The notes under the pieces were generated by a model. It was not told the origin of the DNA. It worked only from the letters and a program-made list of their open reading frames with translations, and ran no database searches. The translations under genes and the position numbers were made by a program. 64,000 nucleotides of DNA, from positions 558,001 to 622,000 of the forward strand of contig NZ_JAYMGZ010000002.1 of NCBI RefSeq assembly GCF_037078405.1, given 5' to 3'. This stretch comes from Haloarcula sp. DT43 (GTDB lineage Archaea; Halobacteriota; Halobacteria; Halobacteriales; Haloarculaceae). Positions 34,260 through 42,611 of the stretch are shown here, one piece after another; within the stretch, counting starts at the first letter, position 1; each line of letters begins with the position of its first letter.

Positions 34260-36493
34260 TGGTGGCTATCGAGTTCCTCCCGTACCCAAGGGTCGCCGTA
34301 CAGACGCGTCAACCTTTCGACGACTCCGCCGAGCGTGCGCATACACTGCCGCTCGGAGACGAACCCCAGTTCGTCGGTGACGGCGGCCCAGGGCCGGGCC
34401 TGCAGGACCTTCCGGACGAGCAGGCGCTCCTCCCGCGCTGAGAGCGCGTCCGGGTCGGCCGGGGCCGAGAGGTGCCGACAGGCGAGCTCTCTGAACGGCC
34501 GCGGGTCCGTGTCGAGAATCGACGCGCCGCCGGGGACGCCCGCGACCAGCCGCCACTCCCAGTCCGAGAGCGCCAATGGCGGCTCCGCGTCGGTCGCCCG
34601 GAGCACCGCCCGGACCACGTCGGGGTCACAGTCCGAGAGGGGGTCCGACAGCACCGCGGCGACACGGTCCTGGAACCACTCGCCGTGACGCGCCGCGAGC
34701 GCCGCCCCGTCGTCGGAGCAGGGGTCGAGCATCACGACGGAGTACTCGCCGCTGGTCGGGTTCCGCGAGGTGGCGAGGTGCAGGGTCTCGTAGCCGTTCT
34801 CCGCCCAGAACCCGACGAGCTCCGGCGTCGCGCCGTAGCCGACCCCCAGCCAGTCCACCCGCTCGGCGAACTCCGCCCGGACTTCCGAGAGGAGGCGGGA
34901 GCCGAGTCCGCGGGACCGGGCCGCGGCGTGGGTGGCGATGCGGAGGACCCGCTGGCCGACCGGGACCCCGGCGGCCTCGTCACGGAGCTGGGTCGTCAGC
35001 ACGTCCGGAATCATGTTCCCGCGGACGCGCCCGCCGTCGTACATCGTGACCCGCGTCGCCGCCGAGAGAGCCCCCTCCCGCGCCAGCAGCGCCACCGCGA
35101 CGACGTGGCCCCCGTGGGTCAGTGCCCGAACGGTGAGGTTCGGCGCGTCGAGCAGGCGGGCGAGGTCCGACGGCTCCGTCCGGTAGTGGGCCAGTACGAG
35201 CAGGCCGAAGACCTCCCGAAGGCGGTGCTCGTCGGCGAGCAGGTCCGCGGTCGACAGCCGGCAGTAGTCGACGGTCTCCGGCGTCGCCTCGTCGACGAGC
35301 GGGTCGACCGGCGGGCGGGCGTCCAGCAACAGCGCCCGGAACGCCCACACCTCCACGGGGTCCGCGTCGCCGTACCGAATCGGTGTCGTCATCGACGCCT
35401 CGGTGACGGCGTGGTCGCTCTCGGACAGGCGGTCCCGGAACCGCACCGAGAAGCCACGGCCCGCCCCCTCGTAGCCGTGGACGGTCGTGGTAAAGGCGAC
35501 CGCCGGGGCGTCGAGGAACTGCTCTAACCGCCGGACCGGGAGCGCGGCGGCCTCGTCGACGACGACCACGTCGGGGTCGTCCGGGAGCCCCGCGGCCTCG
35601 GCCGGCGGCGCGTACCGCACACGGCCCGCACCCGCGACGTCGAGGTGCTGCGGCTCCGACGCCCGGTCGCGCGTGACATCGGCCCCGAGCGCCTCCAGCA
35701 GGTGCCGCGCCCGCGTGAACACCTCGCCGGCGCTGCGGTACTGCGGCGCGGTCACCAGCACGTCCCGCCCCGCGACGGCGAGCGCCCCCGCGGCCAGCCC
35801 GGCAGCGCTTGATTTCCCCCGGCCCCGGTCGGCCTCGACGACGACTGCCGACCCGTCGCTCCGCAGGGACTCGAAGGCCCGGACGGCGTCCCGCTGGTCG
35901 TCGGTGAGACACTGGGCGTAGGTCTCGGGACGGAACGCCGCGTCGGCGGGCGGAGTCGGCCCCGGAACCGGGCGGCTCGGCGGCGGGTCGGTCAGCCCGT
36001 CCCGCTCGACGGTGCCCGTATCGGCGTCGACGACGGCGATGCCACGGTGGGCTCGCAGCGTCTCGACGAACCGGCGGCGGAAGTGGCCGGTCACGTCCCC
36101 GACGCCGAACGGCGGGACCGCGAGCGAGTCGTCGAACCCGTCCCGTTCCTCGGGCCACCGCTCCAGCGGCGGCGCGAGGAGGACGTAGAGGCCGCCGCCG
36201 TCGACGGCCCCGACGGTCCGCCCGACAGCGTCCGGCCGCAGTTCCTCGTGGGCGTCGAGGACGACGGCCGTCCGGGTCCGGCCCAGTAGCTCCCCGGCGC
36301 GGGACTGCTCGTGGTGTTCGCAGTCGAGAAACGGCTCCGGGCCGACGAGGGTCGTCTCCGACAGCGGAACGTCTGCCGCGTCGAGCGCCGCTTTCGCGCG
36401 CGCTCGCGTCCGGTCGGGGTCGCCCGCGAGCACGAGCAGTCGCCGCTCGTTCGCACGACGGGCCTCCTCGCGGAGCGACCGCGCGATGTCCAT
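34256..36493 (-). CDS. tmcA: tRNA(Met)/rRNA cytidine acetyltransferase
   Basis: A 745-residue ATP-dependent enzyme making N4-acetylcytidine in tRNA and, in archaea, rRNA (homologue of NAT10/Kre33). The order is an N-terminal DUF1726-like domain (1-170), a RecD-like helicase with Walker A ADRGRGKSSAAGLAAG near residue 210 and Walker B VVVDEAAALPV, a GNAT domain with RIATHAAARSRGLGSRLL near 510, and a tRNA-binding C-terminus. The ATG at 36493 starts MDIARSLREEARRANERR, the expected N-terminus. It is divergent from the L7Ae operon with 277 bases between. Confidence 0.93.
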   Translation of the reverse strand: MDIARSLREEARRANERRLLVLAGDPDRTRARAKAALDAADVPLSETTLVGPEPFLDCEHHEQSRAGELLGRTRTAVVLDAHEELRPDAVGRTVGAVDGGGLYVLLAPPLERWPEERDGFDDSLAVPPFGVGDVTGHFRRRFVETLRAHRGIAVVDADTGTVERDGLTDPPPSRPVPGPTPPADAAFRPETYAQCLTDDQRDAVRAFESLRSDGSAVVVEADRGRGKSSAAGLAAGALAVAGRDVLVTAPQYRSAGEVFTRARHLLEALGADVTRDRASEPQHLDVAGAGRVRYAPPAEAAGLPDDPDVVVVDEAAALPVRRLEQFLDAPAVAFTTTVHGYEGAGRGFSVRFRDRLSESDHAVTEASMTTPIRYGDADPVEVWAFRALLLDARPPVDPLVDEATPETVDYCRLSTADLLADEHRLREVFGLLVLAHYRTEPSDLARLLDAPNLTVRALTHGGHVVAVALLAREGALSAATRVTMYDGGRVRGNMIPDVLTTQLRDEAAGVPVGQRVLRIATHAAARSRGLGSRLLSEVRAEFAERVDWLGVGYGATPELVGFWAENGYETLHLATSRNPTSGEYSVVMLDPCSDDGAALAARHGEWFQDRVAAVLSDPLSDCDPDVVRAVLRATDAEPPLALSDWEWRLVAGVPGGASILDTDPRPFRELACRHLSAPADPDALSAREERLLVRKVLQARPWAAVTDELGFVSERQCMRTLGGVVERLTRLYGDPWVREELDSHQ

Positions 36494-36614
36494 ACCGGAG
36501 GTGGACGGTGCGCCGACATGGGCCTGACGGTCGGACGCGGCCGACCTGACGCGATAGACAGACCACCCGCCAGCACCCGTGTGCCGGCCTGGCACGGGAT
36601 TTCGGCTTCGAAAG

Positions 36615-36623
36615 CGCTTTTAG
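36615..36623 (+). promoter_or_regulatory. TATA region of the rpl7ae operon
   Basis: CGCTTTTAGG is the best TATA match in the divergent region and would start transcription at about 36645, giving a leader near 125 bases. Such a long leader is unusual here and contains the fold described next. Confidence 0.45.
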
Positions 36624-36652
36624 GGCCGGTGGCACAGAATGGGGTACAGCCT

Positions 36653-36753
36653 GCGCCGAGTTGATGATGCTCCCAGCCTTTTCAGGACACACACCACCAC
36701 GGTGTGACGGGCCTCGCGGCCCGGACACGGCGGGGGAGCCTGAGCTCGCGCGC
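36653..36753 (+). promoter_or_regulatory. Candidate box C/D kink-turn in the rpl7ae leader (L7Ae binding site)
   Basis: The 5' strand reads CGAG (36657-36660), TTGATGAT (36661-36668), GCTCCC (36669-36674). The 3' strand reads GGGAGC (36734-36739), CTGA (36740-36743), G, CTCG (36745-36748). GCTCCC/GGGAGC and CGAG/CTCG pair fully and enclose a box C (TGATGA) opposite a box D (CTGA), the kink-turn bound by L7Ae. Outer GCGC strands (36653-36656, 36750-36753) can extend the stem. The structure ends one base before the Shine-Dalgarno site. The pairing in the internal loop is not a perfect textbook register. Confidence 0.65.
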
Positions 36754-36754
36754 A

Positions 36755-36762
36755 GGAGGTGA
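36755..36762 (+). promoter_or_regulatory. Strong Shine-Dalgarno sequence of rpl7ae
   Basis: GGAGGTGA lies eight bases before the ATG at 36771 and decides that start. It is among the strongest ribosome-binding sites in the window and adjoins the candidate kink-turn. Confidence 0.75.
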
Positions 36763-36770
36763 ACATACAA

Positions 36771-37133
36771 ATGCCAGTATACGTAGATTTCGACGTTCCC
36801 GCGGACCTCGAAGACGACGCCCTCGAGGCGCTCGAGGTCGCCCGGGACACAGGTTCGGTAAAGAAGGGTACAAACGAGACGACCAAAGCCATCGAGCGCG
36901 GCTCCGCCGAGCTCGTCTTCGTCGCCGAAGACGTCCAGCCCGAGGAAATCGTCATGCACATCCCGGAGCTCGCCGACGAGAAGGGCGTCCCCTTCATCTT
37001 CGTCGAGCAGCAGGACGACCTCGGACACGCCGCCGGGCTCGAAGTCGGCTCGGCCGCCGCGGCCGTCACCGACGCGGGTGAGGCCGAGGCCGACGTCGAG
37101 GACATCGCCGACAAGGTCGAGGAGCTTCGGTGA
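36771..37133 (+). CDS. rpl7ae: 50S ribosomal protein L7Ae (eL8), kink-turn binding protein
   Basis: A 120-residue RNA-binding protein that serves the ribosome, box C/D and H/ACA ribonucleoproteins and RNase P by recognising kink-turns. Diagnostic are [20 protein letters not shown], which contacts the tandem G-A pairs, [20 protein letters not shown], and [28 protein letters not shown]. It is first in an operon with rps28e, rpl24e and ndk. The leader suggests that the protein may repress its own translation. Confidence 0.96.
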   Translation: MPVYVDFDVPADLEDDALEALEVARDTGSVKKGTNETTKAIERGSAELVFVAEDVQPEEIVMHIPELADEKGVPFIFVEQQDDLGHAAGLEVGSAAAAVTDAGEAEADVEDIADKVEELR

Positions 37134-37144
37134 GGTGACCTCGG

Positions 37145-37372
37145 ATGAGCGCTGAGGAATCCGAAAGCAGCGGTTCCACGCCCGCCGAGGTCATCGAAGT
37201 CGTGGGCCGGACGGGGATGCACGGCGAGGCCATGCAGGTCAAGTGCCGCATCCGCGAAGGCGAGAACCAGGGGCGCATCATCACGCGCAACGTTCTCGGC
37301 CCGGTCCGCGAAGGTGACGTACTCCAACTCCGCGAGACGGCCCGCGAGGCCGACACCATCGGAGGGCAGTAA
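37145..37372 (+). CDS. rps28e: 30S ribosomal protein eS28
   Basis: A 75-residue small-subunit protein with an OB fold, archaeal and eukaryotic only. [20 protein letters not shown] starts the core, [25 protein letters not shown] follows, and the family ending is extended by [13 protein letters not shown]. The N-terminus has a short acidic serine-rich extension. It lies 11 bases after rpl7ae and two bases before rpl24e, the standard archaeal order. Confidence 0.96.
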   Translation: MSAEESESSGSTPAEVIEVVGRTGMHGEAMQVKCRIREGENQGRIITRNVLGPVREGDVLQLRETAREADTIGGQ

Positions 37373-37374
37373 CC

Positions 37375-37674
37375 ATGCCCCGGACACGCGAATGTGACTA
37401 CTGCGGCGCGGACATCGAGCCCGGCACGGGCACGATGTTCGTCCACAAGGACGGCGCGACGACGCACTTCTGTTCCTCGAAGTGCGAGAACAACGCCGAC
37501 CTGGGCCGCGAGGCCCGCAACCTCGAATGGACCGACACCGCCCGCGGCGAGGCCGGCGAGGTCGAGGAAACGGTCGAAGCAGCGGACGACGAAGTCGACG
37601 AGACTGAAGCAGACGCCGACGAAGCGGCCGACGAGGCCGAAGACGAGGAAGAAGCCGAGGAGGCTGAAGCCTAA
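37375..37674 (+). CDS. rpl24e: 50S ribosomal protein eL24
   Basis: A 99-residue large-subunit protein. The zinc ribbon uses CDYCG near residue 6 and [10 protein letters not shown] near residue 32, and the basic-aromatic segment [10 protein letters not shown] ends the usual domain near residue 58. The last 40 residues are a nearly pure Glu/Asp/Ala tail, longer than in the typical 65-70-residue archaeal protein. Its TAA shares a base with the ndk ATG. Confidence 0.95.
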   Translation: MPRTRECDYCGADIEPGTGTMFVHKDGATTHFCSSKCENNADLGREARNLEWTDTARGEAGEVEETVEAADDEVDETEADADEAADEAEDEEEAEEAEA

Positions 37675-38138
37675 TGGCCGACCACGAGCGCACTTTCGTG
37701 ATGGTCAAGCCCGACGGCGTCCAGCGCGGGCTCATCGGCGACATCGTCTCCCGCTTCGAGGACCGCGGCCTAAAGATGGTCGGCGGCAAGTTCATGCAGA
37801 TAGACCAGGACCTCGCCGAGGAGCACTACGGCGAGCACGAGGACAAGCCGTTCTTCGACGGCCTCGTGGACTTCATCACGTCCGGTCCGGTCTTCGCCAT
37901 GGTCTGGGAGGGCCAGGACGCGACCCGGCAGGTCCGGAACATGATGGGCGAGACCGACCCCGCCGAGTCCGCGCCCGGCACCATCCGCGGCGACTACGGG
38001 CTCGACCTCGGTCGGAACGTCATCCACGGCTCCGACCACGAGGACGAGGGCGCGAACGAGCGCGAGATCGCGCTGTTCTTCGACGAGGACGAACTCGTCG
38101 ACTGGGACCAGATCGACGCGCCCTGGCTGTACGAGTAA
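37674..38138 (+). CDS. ndk: Nucleoside diphosphate kinase
   Basis: A 154-residue enzyme moving the gamma phosphate of ATP to other nucleoside diphosphates through a phosphohistidine. [27 protein letters not shown] starts the fold, and the active histidine is in [24 protein letters not shown]. It overlaps rpl24e by one base, the conserved archaeal order. A run of six T residues 20 bases after the stop marks the operon end. Confidence 0.97.
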   Translation: MADHERTFVMVKPDGVQRGLIGDIVSRFEDRGLKMVGGKFMQIDQDLAEEHYGEHEDKPFFDGLVDFITSGPVFAMVWEGQDATRQVRNMMGETDPAESAPGTIRGDYGLDLGRNVIHGSDHEDEGANEREIALFFDEDELVDWDQIDAPWLYE

Positions 38139-38154
38139 CGCCAGGTCGACTGCT

Positions 38155-38165
38155 GCGTTTTTTCG
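38155..38165 (+). terminator. T tract terminating the rpl7ae-ndk operon
   Basis: GCGTTTTTTCG includes six T residues (38158-38163) about 20 bases after the ndk stop, the form of an archaeal intrinsic terminator. No stable hairpin precedes it. Confidence 0.5.
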
Positions 38166-38204
38166 GGCATAACCGCCTTGAGGACGGCGTCCGTACTGCC
38201 GGAT

Positions 38205-38462
38205 ATGAGCTTGACGCTCTACCAACTCGACGGCTGTCCGTACTGCGAGAAGGTCGCCGACCGACTGGACGACCTCGGCATCGACTACGACAGCGTCTGG
38301 GTCGAGGCGCTGCATTCCAAACGCGACGCGGTGAAGCGGGTCTCCGGCCAGCGCGGCGTCCCGGTGCTGGTCGACGACGACCGCGGCGTCACGATGGCCG
38401 AGTCCGAGCGCATCCTCGAATTCGTCGAGACGACCTACGCGCCCGAGGCCAAGTCGGCGTAG
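38205..38462 (+). CDS. Glutaredoxin/GST-N-terminal-like thioredoxin-fold protein
   Basis: An 85-residue thioredoxin-fold protein with the redox motif CPYC in LYQLDGCPYCEKVADRLDDLGIDY, the cis-proline in GQRGVPVLVDDD and the ending MAESERILEFVETTYA. All parts of a glutaredoxin are there. Haloarchaea lack glutathione and use gamma-glutamylcysteine, so the thiol partner is probably different. The ATG at 38205 is preferred because it starts the first strand. It lies after the ndk terminator. Confidence 0.9.
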   Translation: MSLTLYQLDGCPYCEKVADRLDDLGIDYDSVWVEALHSKRDAVKRVSGQRGVPVLVDDDRGVTMAESERILEFVETTYAPEAKSA

Positions 38463-38581
38463 CGAGCGGCCGCGCCGGGGCTCCCGAACCTGGGCGGGCA
38501 GACCACAGCGGGGCCACTGGCAGGTCCGGTACAATCAAAGACGACAACGCCGTCCGGACGCCGCTGCGAAGGGGGCGGTCG

Positions 38582-38986
38582 CTACTCGGAGTCGAAGTCG
38601 AGCGCCGCGCCGTTGATGCAGTAGCGCTTCCCGGTCGGCTCCGGGCCGTCGTCGAACACGTGACCCAGGTGGCCGCCACACTCGGCACAGACGACCTCGG
38701 TTCGCTGCATCCCGTGGCTGTTGTCCGGCCGGGTCTCGACGTTGCCCTCCTGGTACACGTCCCAGAAGCTCGGCCAGCCGGTGCCGGACTCGAACTTCTC
38801 GTCGCTGTCGAACAGCTCCGCCCCGCAGCCGGCGCAGGTGAACACGCCCTCGTCTTTCACGTCGATGAGGTCGCTGCTGAACCGCGGCTCGGTCCCGGCC
38901 TCCCGGAGGATTCGGTACTCCTCGTCCGAGAGTATCTCGCGCCACTCCTCGTCGTTCTCGGGGAGTTCGCCCCTGGATTCGCTCAT
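38582..38986 (-). CDS. msrB: Peptide-methionine (R)-S-oxide reductase
   Basis: A 134-residue repair enzyme that reduces methionine-R-sulfoxide in proteins. Two CxxC pairs bind zinc: FTCAGCGAELF and VVCAECGGHLGHVF. The substrate pocket reads SGTGWPSFWDVY, and the catalytic cysteine is in GKRYCINGAALDF. Length and motifs are complete. It ends 119 bases from the glutaredoxin-like gene, which faces it, and could receive electrons from a similar thiol system. Confidence 0.95.
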   Translation of the reverse strand: MSESRGELPENDEEWREILSDEEYRILREAGTEPRFSSDLIDVKDEGVFTCAGCGAELFDSDEKFESGTGWPSFWDVYQEGNVETRPDNSHGMQRTEVVCAECGGHLGHVFDDGPEPTGKRYCINGAALDFDSE

Positions 38987-39101
38987 GGACTCACGTACGC
39001 GTCCCAGCGGTAAAAGCGTAGACCTCGCCGCTCGCGTCCCTCACTCCCCGGCTGTCGAAATCGCGGACAACGCCCGTCCGACGCGTTTCCCCGGGGGTGT
39101 G

Positions 39102-40784
39102 TCACAGCTTGTCGTCGATGTGGTCCGCCGTCTTCAGCGCGAGCGCAGCGATAGTGAGCGTCGGGTTGTTCGCGCCGGCACTGGGGAACACGCTCGACGA
39201 CGCGACCCAGAGGTTCGCGAGGTCGTGTGTCCGACACTCCTCGTTCACCACGCTCTCTGCCGGGTCGGTCCCCATCCGCGTCGTCCCCATGTGGTGTGTG
39301 CTCATACTTCTGTCGTCCAGCGTTTTCACTCCGGTGATTTCGGCACCGAGCTCCGTCAGAATCGACTTCTGGACCTCGAGACAGTGTTCCATCGTCTCCT
39401 GGGCGTGGGGCCCGTCAGCGAGGTCGATGGAGGGGACCGGCCGGCCGTGGTTGTCCGTCGTCGATTCGTCCAGCGTGACCCGGTTGTCCGGTCGAGGGAG
39501 CATCTCCCCGGCACCGCGTATCGAGAGTGGATACGGCGGTCCCGCGGTCGACGGGAGGTCGAGCCCGTCACCCAGTTCCGTCTCGTTGAGCGGGTCCGCG
39601 ACGAGGTCGGCCAGCGCGTCGGGAGTCGGATTGCCAACGATGTCGAGGAGCCGCGACGGAGACGTCGGCGGATTCCTGGTTTGGGCACCGCCAGACGTCG
39701 ACTTCGCGGTGTTGCTGAACGTGAGGTGGTAGCTCCCGGGCCCCGTCTCCTCGTGAGCGTAGAACTGGTCGCTCCGACTGGAGACCCAGCCGATGTTGCT
39801 CTGTCGCGTCGGCTCTTCGAGCACCCCCGTCGTTCTGACGCTGGGATGGTCCATGAGATATCGCCCGACTGCCCCGCTTGAGTTGGCCAAGCCGTCGGGG
39901 TACTCCTCCGAGTCCGACAGCAACAGCAGCCGCGGCGTCTCGATGCCGCCACACGCGATGACGAAGTGGTCGGCCTCCTGGCGATACTGCCGCCCGCTGG
40001 GGGTCGCGTAGACGACCGATTCGACGTACTCCCCCGTCCGGTCGTGTTCGACGGAGAGCGCCTGCACCTGGTCGACGACTCGCGCACCCGCTGACTCGGC
40101 CTTCCGGACGTGGACTTCGGCGCTGTACTTCGCGCCCGACGGACAGGCGTTGCAGACGCCGTATCCGACGCATTCGGACCGGTCGTCGTACGCCTCGGAG
40201 TTGATGGCCTTCGGCTGGGACGCCATCGTGATTCCGAGTTCCTCGCAGGCCTCGGCGAACAGCGAATCCGAGTAGCTCGGCTCGAACGCCGTCAGCGGAT
40301 AGGGCTCTTCCCGCGGGGGGCCGTGTGGGTTGTCGTCGGCTCCCGAAACGCCCATCTCCCGCTCGGCACGCACGTAGTACGGCTGGAGGTCGTCGTAGCT
40401 AATCGGCCAGTCCCGTGCTACCCCGTACCGTGTGTTCATCTCGAAGTCTTCCTCGTGAAGCCGCGGCGTGTTCGCGTCCCAGTGGAGGGACGTGCCACCG
40501 ACCGCCTTCACGCGTGTCTCGTTGAGGCGCGCGTCGATGTCGCCGGTCGACGTGTACGCGTCCCGCGCGCCGTCCCGCCAGAACGCGCCCCGCTCGAAGT
40601 TCGGACGCAGCCACATCTCCATGCGCCGGTGGTGGTCTTCCGGGGTCAGCCGTTCGCCTGCTTCCAGCACCACGACATCGTGACCGCGCCGCGCCAGCGA
40701 GTAGGCAGTGATGGCTCCGGCCGGCCCCGCTCCGACGATACAGACGTCGGCGTCGGTAGGGGTTCGGTCGTCAGCGCCCGTCAT
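39102..40784 (-). CDS. GMC family oxidoreductase (membrane-linked sugar/polyol dehydrogenase large subunit)
   Basis: A 560-residue FAD protein. Residues 12-35 hold the dinucleotide fold (CIVGAGPAGAITAYSLARRGHDVVVLEAGE), GGTSLHWDANTPRL is the GMC loop, a cysteine-rich CVGYGVCNACPSGAKYSAEVHV segment lies near residue 205, and the C-terminal STHHMGTTRMGTDPAESVVNEECRTHDLANLWVASSSVFPSAGANNPTLT carries the active histidine region. It has no signal peptide; export as a complex with its Tat-bearing partner is likely. It overlaps the subunit-3 gene by four bases. Confidence 0.9.
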   Translation of the reverse strand: MTGADDRTPTDADVCIVGAGPAGAITAYSLARRGHDVVVLEAGERLTPEDHHRRMEMWLRPNFERGAFWRDGARDAYTSTGDIDARLNETRVKAVGGTSLHWDANTPRLHEEDFEMNTRYGVARDWPISYDDLQPYYVRAEREMGVSGADDNPHGPPREEPYPLTAFEPSYSDSLFAEACEELGITMASQPKAINSEAYDDRSECVGYGVCNACPSGAKYSAEVHVRKAESAGARVVDQVQALSVEHDRTGEYVESVVYATPSGRQYRQEADHFVIACGGIETPRLLLLSDSEEYPDGLANSSGAVGRYLMDHPSVRTTGVLEEPTRQSNIGWVSSRSDQFYAHEETGPGSYHLTFSNTAKSTSGGAQTRNPPTSPSRLLDIVGNPTPDALADLVADPLNETELGDGLDLPSTAGPPYPLSIRGAGEMLPRPDNRVTLDESTTDNHGRPVPSIDLADGPHAQETMEHCLEVQKSILTELGAEITGVKTLDDRSMSTHHMGTTRMGTDPAESVVNEECRTHDLANLWVASSSVFPSAGANNPTLTIAALALKTADHIDDKL

Positions 40785-41374
40785 CGGTCATCACCGCCCG
40801 GCCCTCGCTGGTACGCCTCCCGCCCGCCGGGATGACCCGGGGGGTTGTCGATTCCGAGCAGTTCGCCGCCGACCGGAGCGGTAAACAGCGCGTACAACAG
40901 GTCGTTGACGACGTAAAACCGCACCTGCTCCGCAGTCGTCCCGTCGGCGGTGGGATGGACCGTCGTCACGCCCATCGACTGCAAGACCTGTCGCCGCCGG
41001 CCCGCCGAAAGTTCAGTGACGCCGTCACCGAACCGCGCTCTGGCGTGGTCGTCGACCGCTTCGATAGCGGCGACGAGACGCTCGAAGTGGCCGGGTTCCG
41101 GTTCGACCCGTCCGAACACGTGGCGCTCGATGAACGAACTGTCCACGGAGACGGTCGACGGATACACCGCGCTGGCGAGAGCCGTCAGCGTGGCGACGTG
41201 GTCTTCCGACGCCGGATGGCTGTCGGAACTCGCTGCCGAATCGGTGGTCACCGACCCCCCGGAACCGGTACCGTAGCCATAACCCGCAGCCGCGAGTGCC
41301 GTGCCGCCGAGTGCTGTGAGGAATCGGCGTCTGCTCGGGACATCCCCGTCCGACGCGACCTGCTGGTCAGTCAT
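40781..41374 (-). CDS. Gluconate 2-dehydrogenase subunit 3 family protein, Tat-exported
   Basis: A 197-residue small subunit of GMC-type membrane dehydrogenases. The N-terminus has a twin-arginine signal SRRRFLTALGGTALAAAGYG (residues 14-33), then the family domain with ALASAVYPSTVSVDSSFIERHVFG and a C-terminal VRFYVVNDLLYALFTAPVGGELLGI. In bacterial relatives this subunit helps export the flavin subunit through Tat. It overlaps its neighbours on both sides, so the three genes form one operon. No cytochrome c subunit is present. Confidence 0.88.
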   Translation of the reverse strand: MTDQQVASDGDVPSRRRFLTALGGTALAAAGYGYGTGSGGSVTTDSAASSDSHPASEDHVATLTALASAVYPSTVSVDSSFIERHVFGRVEPEPGHFERLVAAIEAVDDHARARFGDGVTELSAGRRRQVLQSMGVTTVHPTADGTTAEQVRFYVVNDLLYALFTAPVGGELLGIDNPPGHPGGREAYQRGPGGDDR

Positions 41375-42290
41375 CGGACGGCCCTCCGTGGGTCATCTCG
41401 ACGTCGTAAGCGGTCGGCGAAGGTATCTGCCCGTGGTAGAGACACCAGCCCATCACAGCGAGTATCGAGACTGGAGCCGAGAGGACAACCGCCAGTTCAC
41501 CGTACTCGTACACCCCGAGGAGTACGGTCGTCCCGACGGTCGCTACCGGCGAACCACTGCCGAGGAATCCCGTGACGAACGCTCTGAACTCGGTCGCCGT
41601 CGGGTACAGCCACAGGTCGCGGACGAACACGTCAAGCGCCGAAACACCGACCAGCCACCCGGTACCGGCGAGGAATACACCGAGGGTCGGCCCTGTCGAA
41701 CTGTTTCGTCCGGGTGCATTCGATTCTGACAAGGAATGGCCGCGCGCGCCCGCTCGGCCGGGCAACCATCCGACTCGCTCGGCCGCCCCCACAGCGACCA
41801 GCCCGAACACACCGAGGCCCACGGCCACGGCGACGCCCGGAAGGTAGCCCATAACGGCCGTGTAGAACGGCTGGACGCCCAGCACCAGCGCCAGCCACGC
41901 CGCGAACGCTGTCGCGTTGACACCGCCGACGACGAGCCACCCGGCATAGGCCGGAGCCGTCCGATGCATCGATTCCAGGCCTCGTCCGTCCGGCTCGGTA
42001 GAGAGCCACGCGACGACCCCGGTAAAGGTCAGTATCCAGACCGCTGTGGCGACTGTCCAGTACCCGATGACCCCGTGGAAGGCGTCGTGGATGACGAGCC
42101 CGGCGACCCCACCGAGCGGCGCTGCGGGCCCGACGAGGACGACCGCGGCGACGAACGCCCCGCCGACCCACGCCATCGAAGTGCCCGTCCGCGTCGCCAT
42201 CTCGACTGCGAGGAATCCGACGACGGCCGCCAGCGCCAACTGTACTTGCGTCCCCCTAACCACTCTGAACTGATTGACTGTCCCCCACAT
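41367..42290 (-). CDS. Multi-pass membrane protein of the GMC dehydrogenase operon
   Basis: A protein of 307 residues (320 with a GTG start at 42329) having about eight transmembrane helices, for example LALAAVVGFLAVEMATR, MAWVGGAFVAAVVLVGP and VLSAPVSILAVMGWCLYHG. Loops contain HDAFHGVIGYW and LESMHRTAPAYAGW; these histidines could bind haem or quinone, which is speculation. I recognise no family. It is first in the operon and overlaps the subunit-3 gene by eight bases. The TATA-like ATTAAAA (about 42331-42338) sits too near 42329, so I prefer ATG 42290. A string of small polar residues lies at about 200-213. Confidence 0.65.
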   Translation of the reverse strand: MWGTVNQFRVVRGTQVQLALAAVVGFLAVEMATRTGTSMAWVGGAFVAAVVLVGPAAPLGGVAGLVIHDAFHGVIGYWTVATAVWILTFTGVVAWLSTEPDGRGLESMHRTAPAYAGWLVVGGVNATAFAAWLALVLGVQPFYTAVMGYLPGVAVAVGLGVFGLVAVGAAERVGWLPGRAGARGHSLSESNAPGRNSSTGPTLGVFLAGTGWLVGVSALDVFVRDLWLYPTATEFRAFVTGFLGSGSPVATVGTTVLLGVYEYGELAVVLSAPVSILAVMGWCLYHGQIPSPTAYDVEMTHGGPSDD

Positions 42291-42505
42291 ACAAACCCAA
42301 AACAGTACCGATACTGCATTGTTAGTCACATTTTAATCCAAAAACACCCACGTTTGGAGACCGTCTCGAAGGTGGTGTCGTGTCACAGTGGCCGGCGACC
42401 GAGCCGCGCCGCAGAAACACGCTGGAGCTGCTCACTTCAGGACCGAATCGAAAACCGATGGGTTCGGCCCCGGGTTCCGTGTCCGGTTCCGAACAGAACT
42501 GGCGA

Positions 42506-42579
42506 AGCCAGGGGTGGGATTTGAACCCACGAACTCTCGATTACAAGTCGAGTGCTTGGACCACCCAAGCTCCCCTGGC
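42506..42579 (-). tRNA. tRNA-Thr (TGT anticodon)
   Basis: Read on the minus strand, GCCAGGG pairs with CCCTGGC and the discriminator is T. The anticodon stem CTCGA/TCGAG encloses CTTGTAA, so the anticodon is TGT (threonine ACN). The T arm is GTGGG-TTCAAAT-CCCAC and the variable loop is short (class I). No intron is seen and CCA is not encoded. It lies between the GMC cluster and a GNAT gene; I found no copy of its 3' end nearby, so there is no sign of an integrated element. Confidence 0.95.
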
Positions 42580-42611
42580 GCGGTTGCATCCCTGCGTTGT
42601 GTGGGGACCGT

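Noticed and set aside
34980-37028. A 682-codon minus-strand frame running over tmcA and rpl7ae
   Set aside because: The real tmcA is in another frame with full motifs; this frame is Arg-rich shadow sequence and crosses the rpl7ae promoter.
39102-42579. GMC cluster as an integrated island at tRNA-Thr
   Set aside because: I found no copy of the tRNA 3' end at the other side, no integrase and no clear base-composition change.
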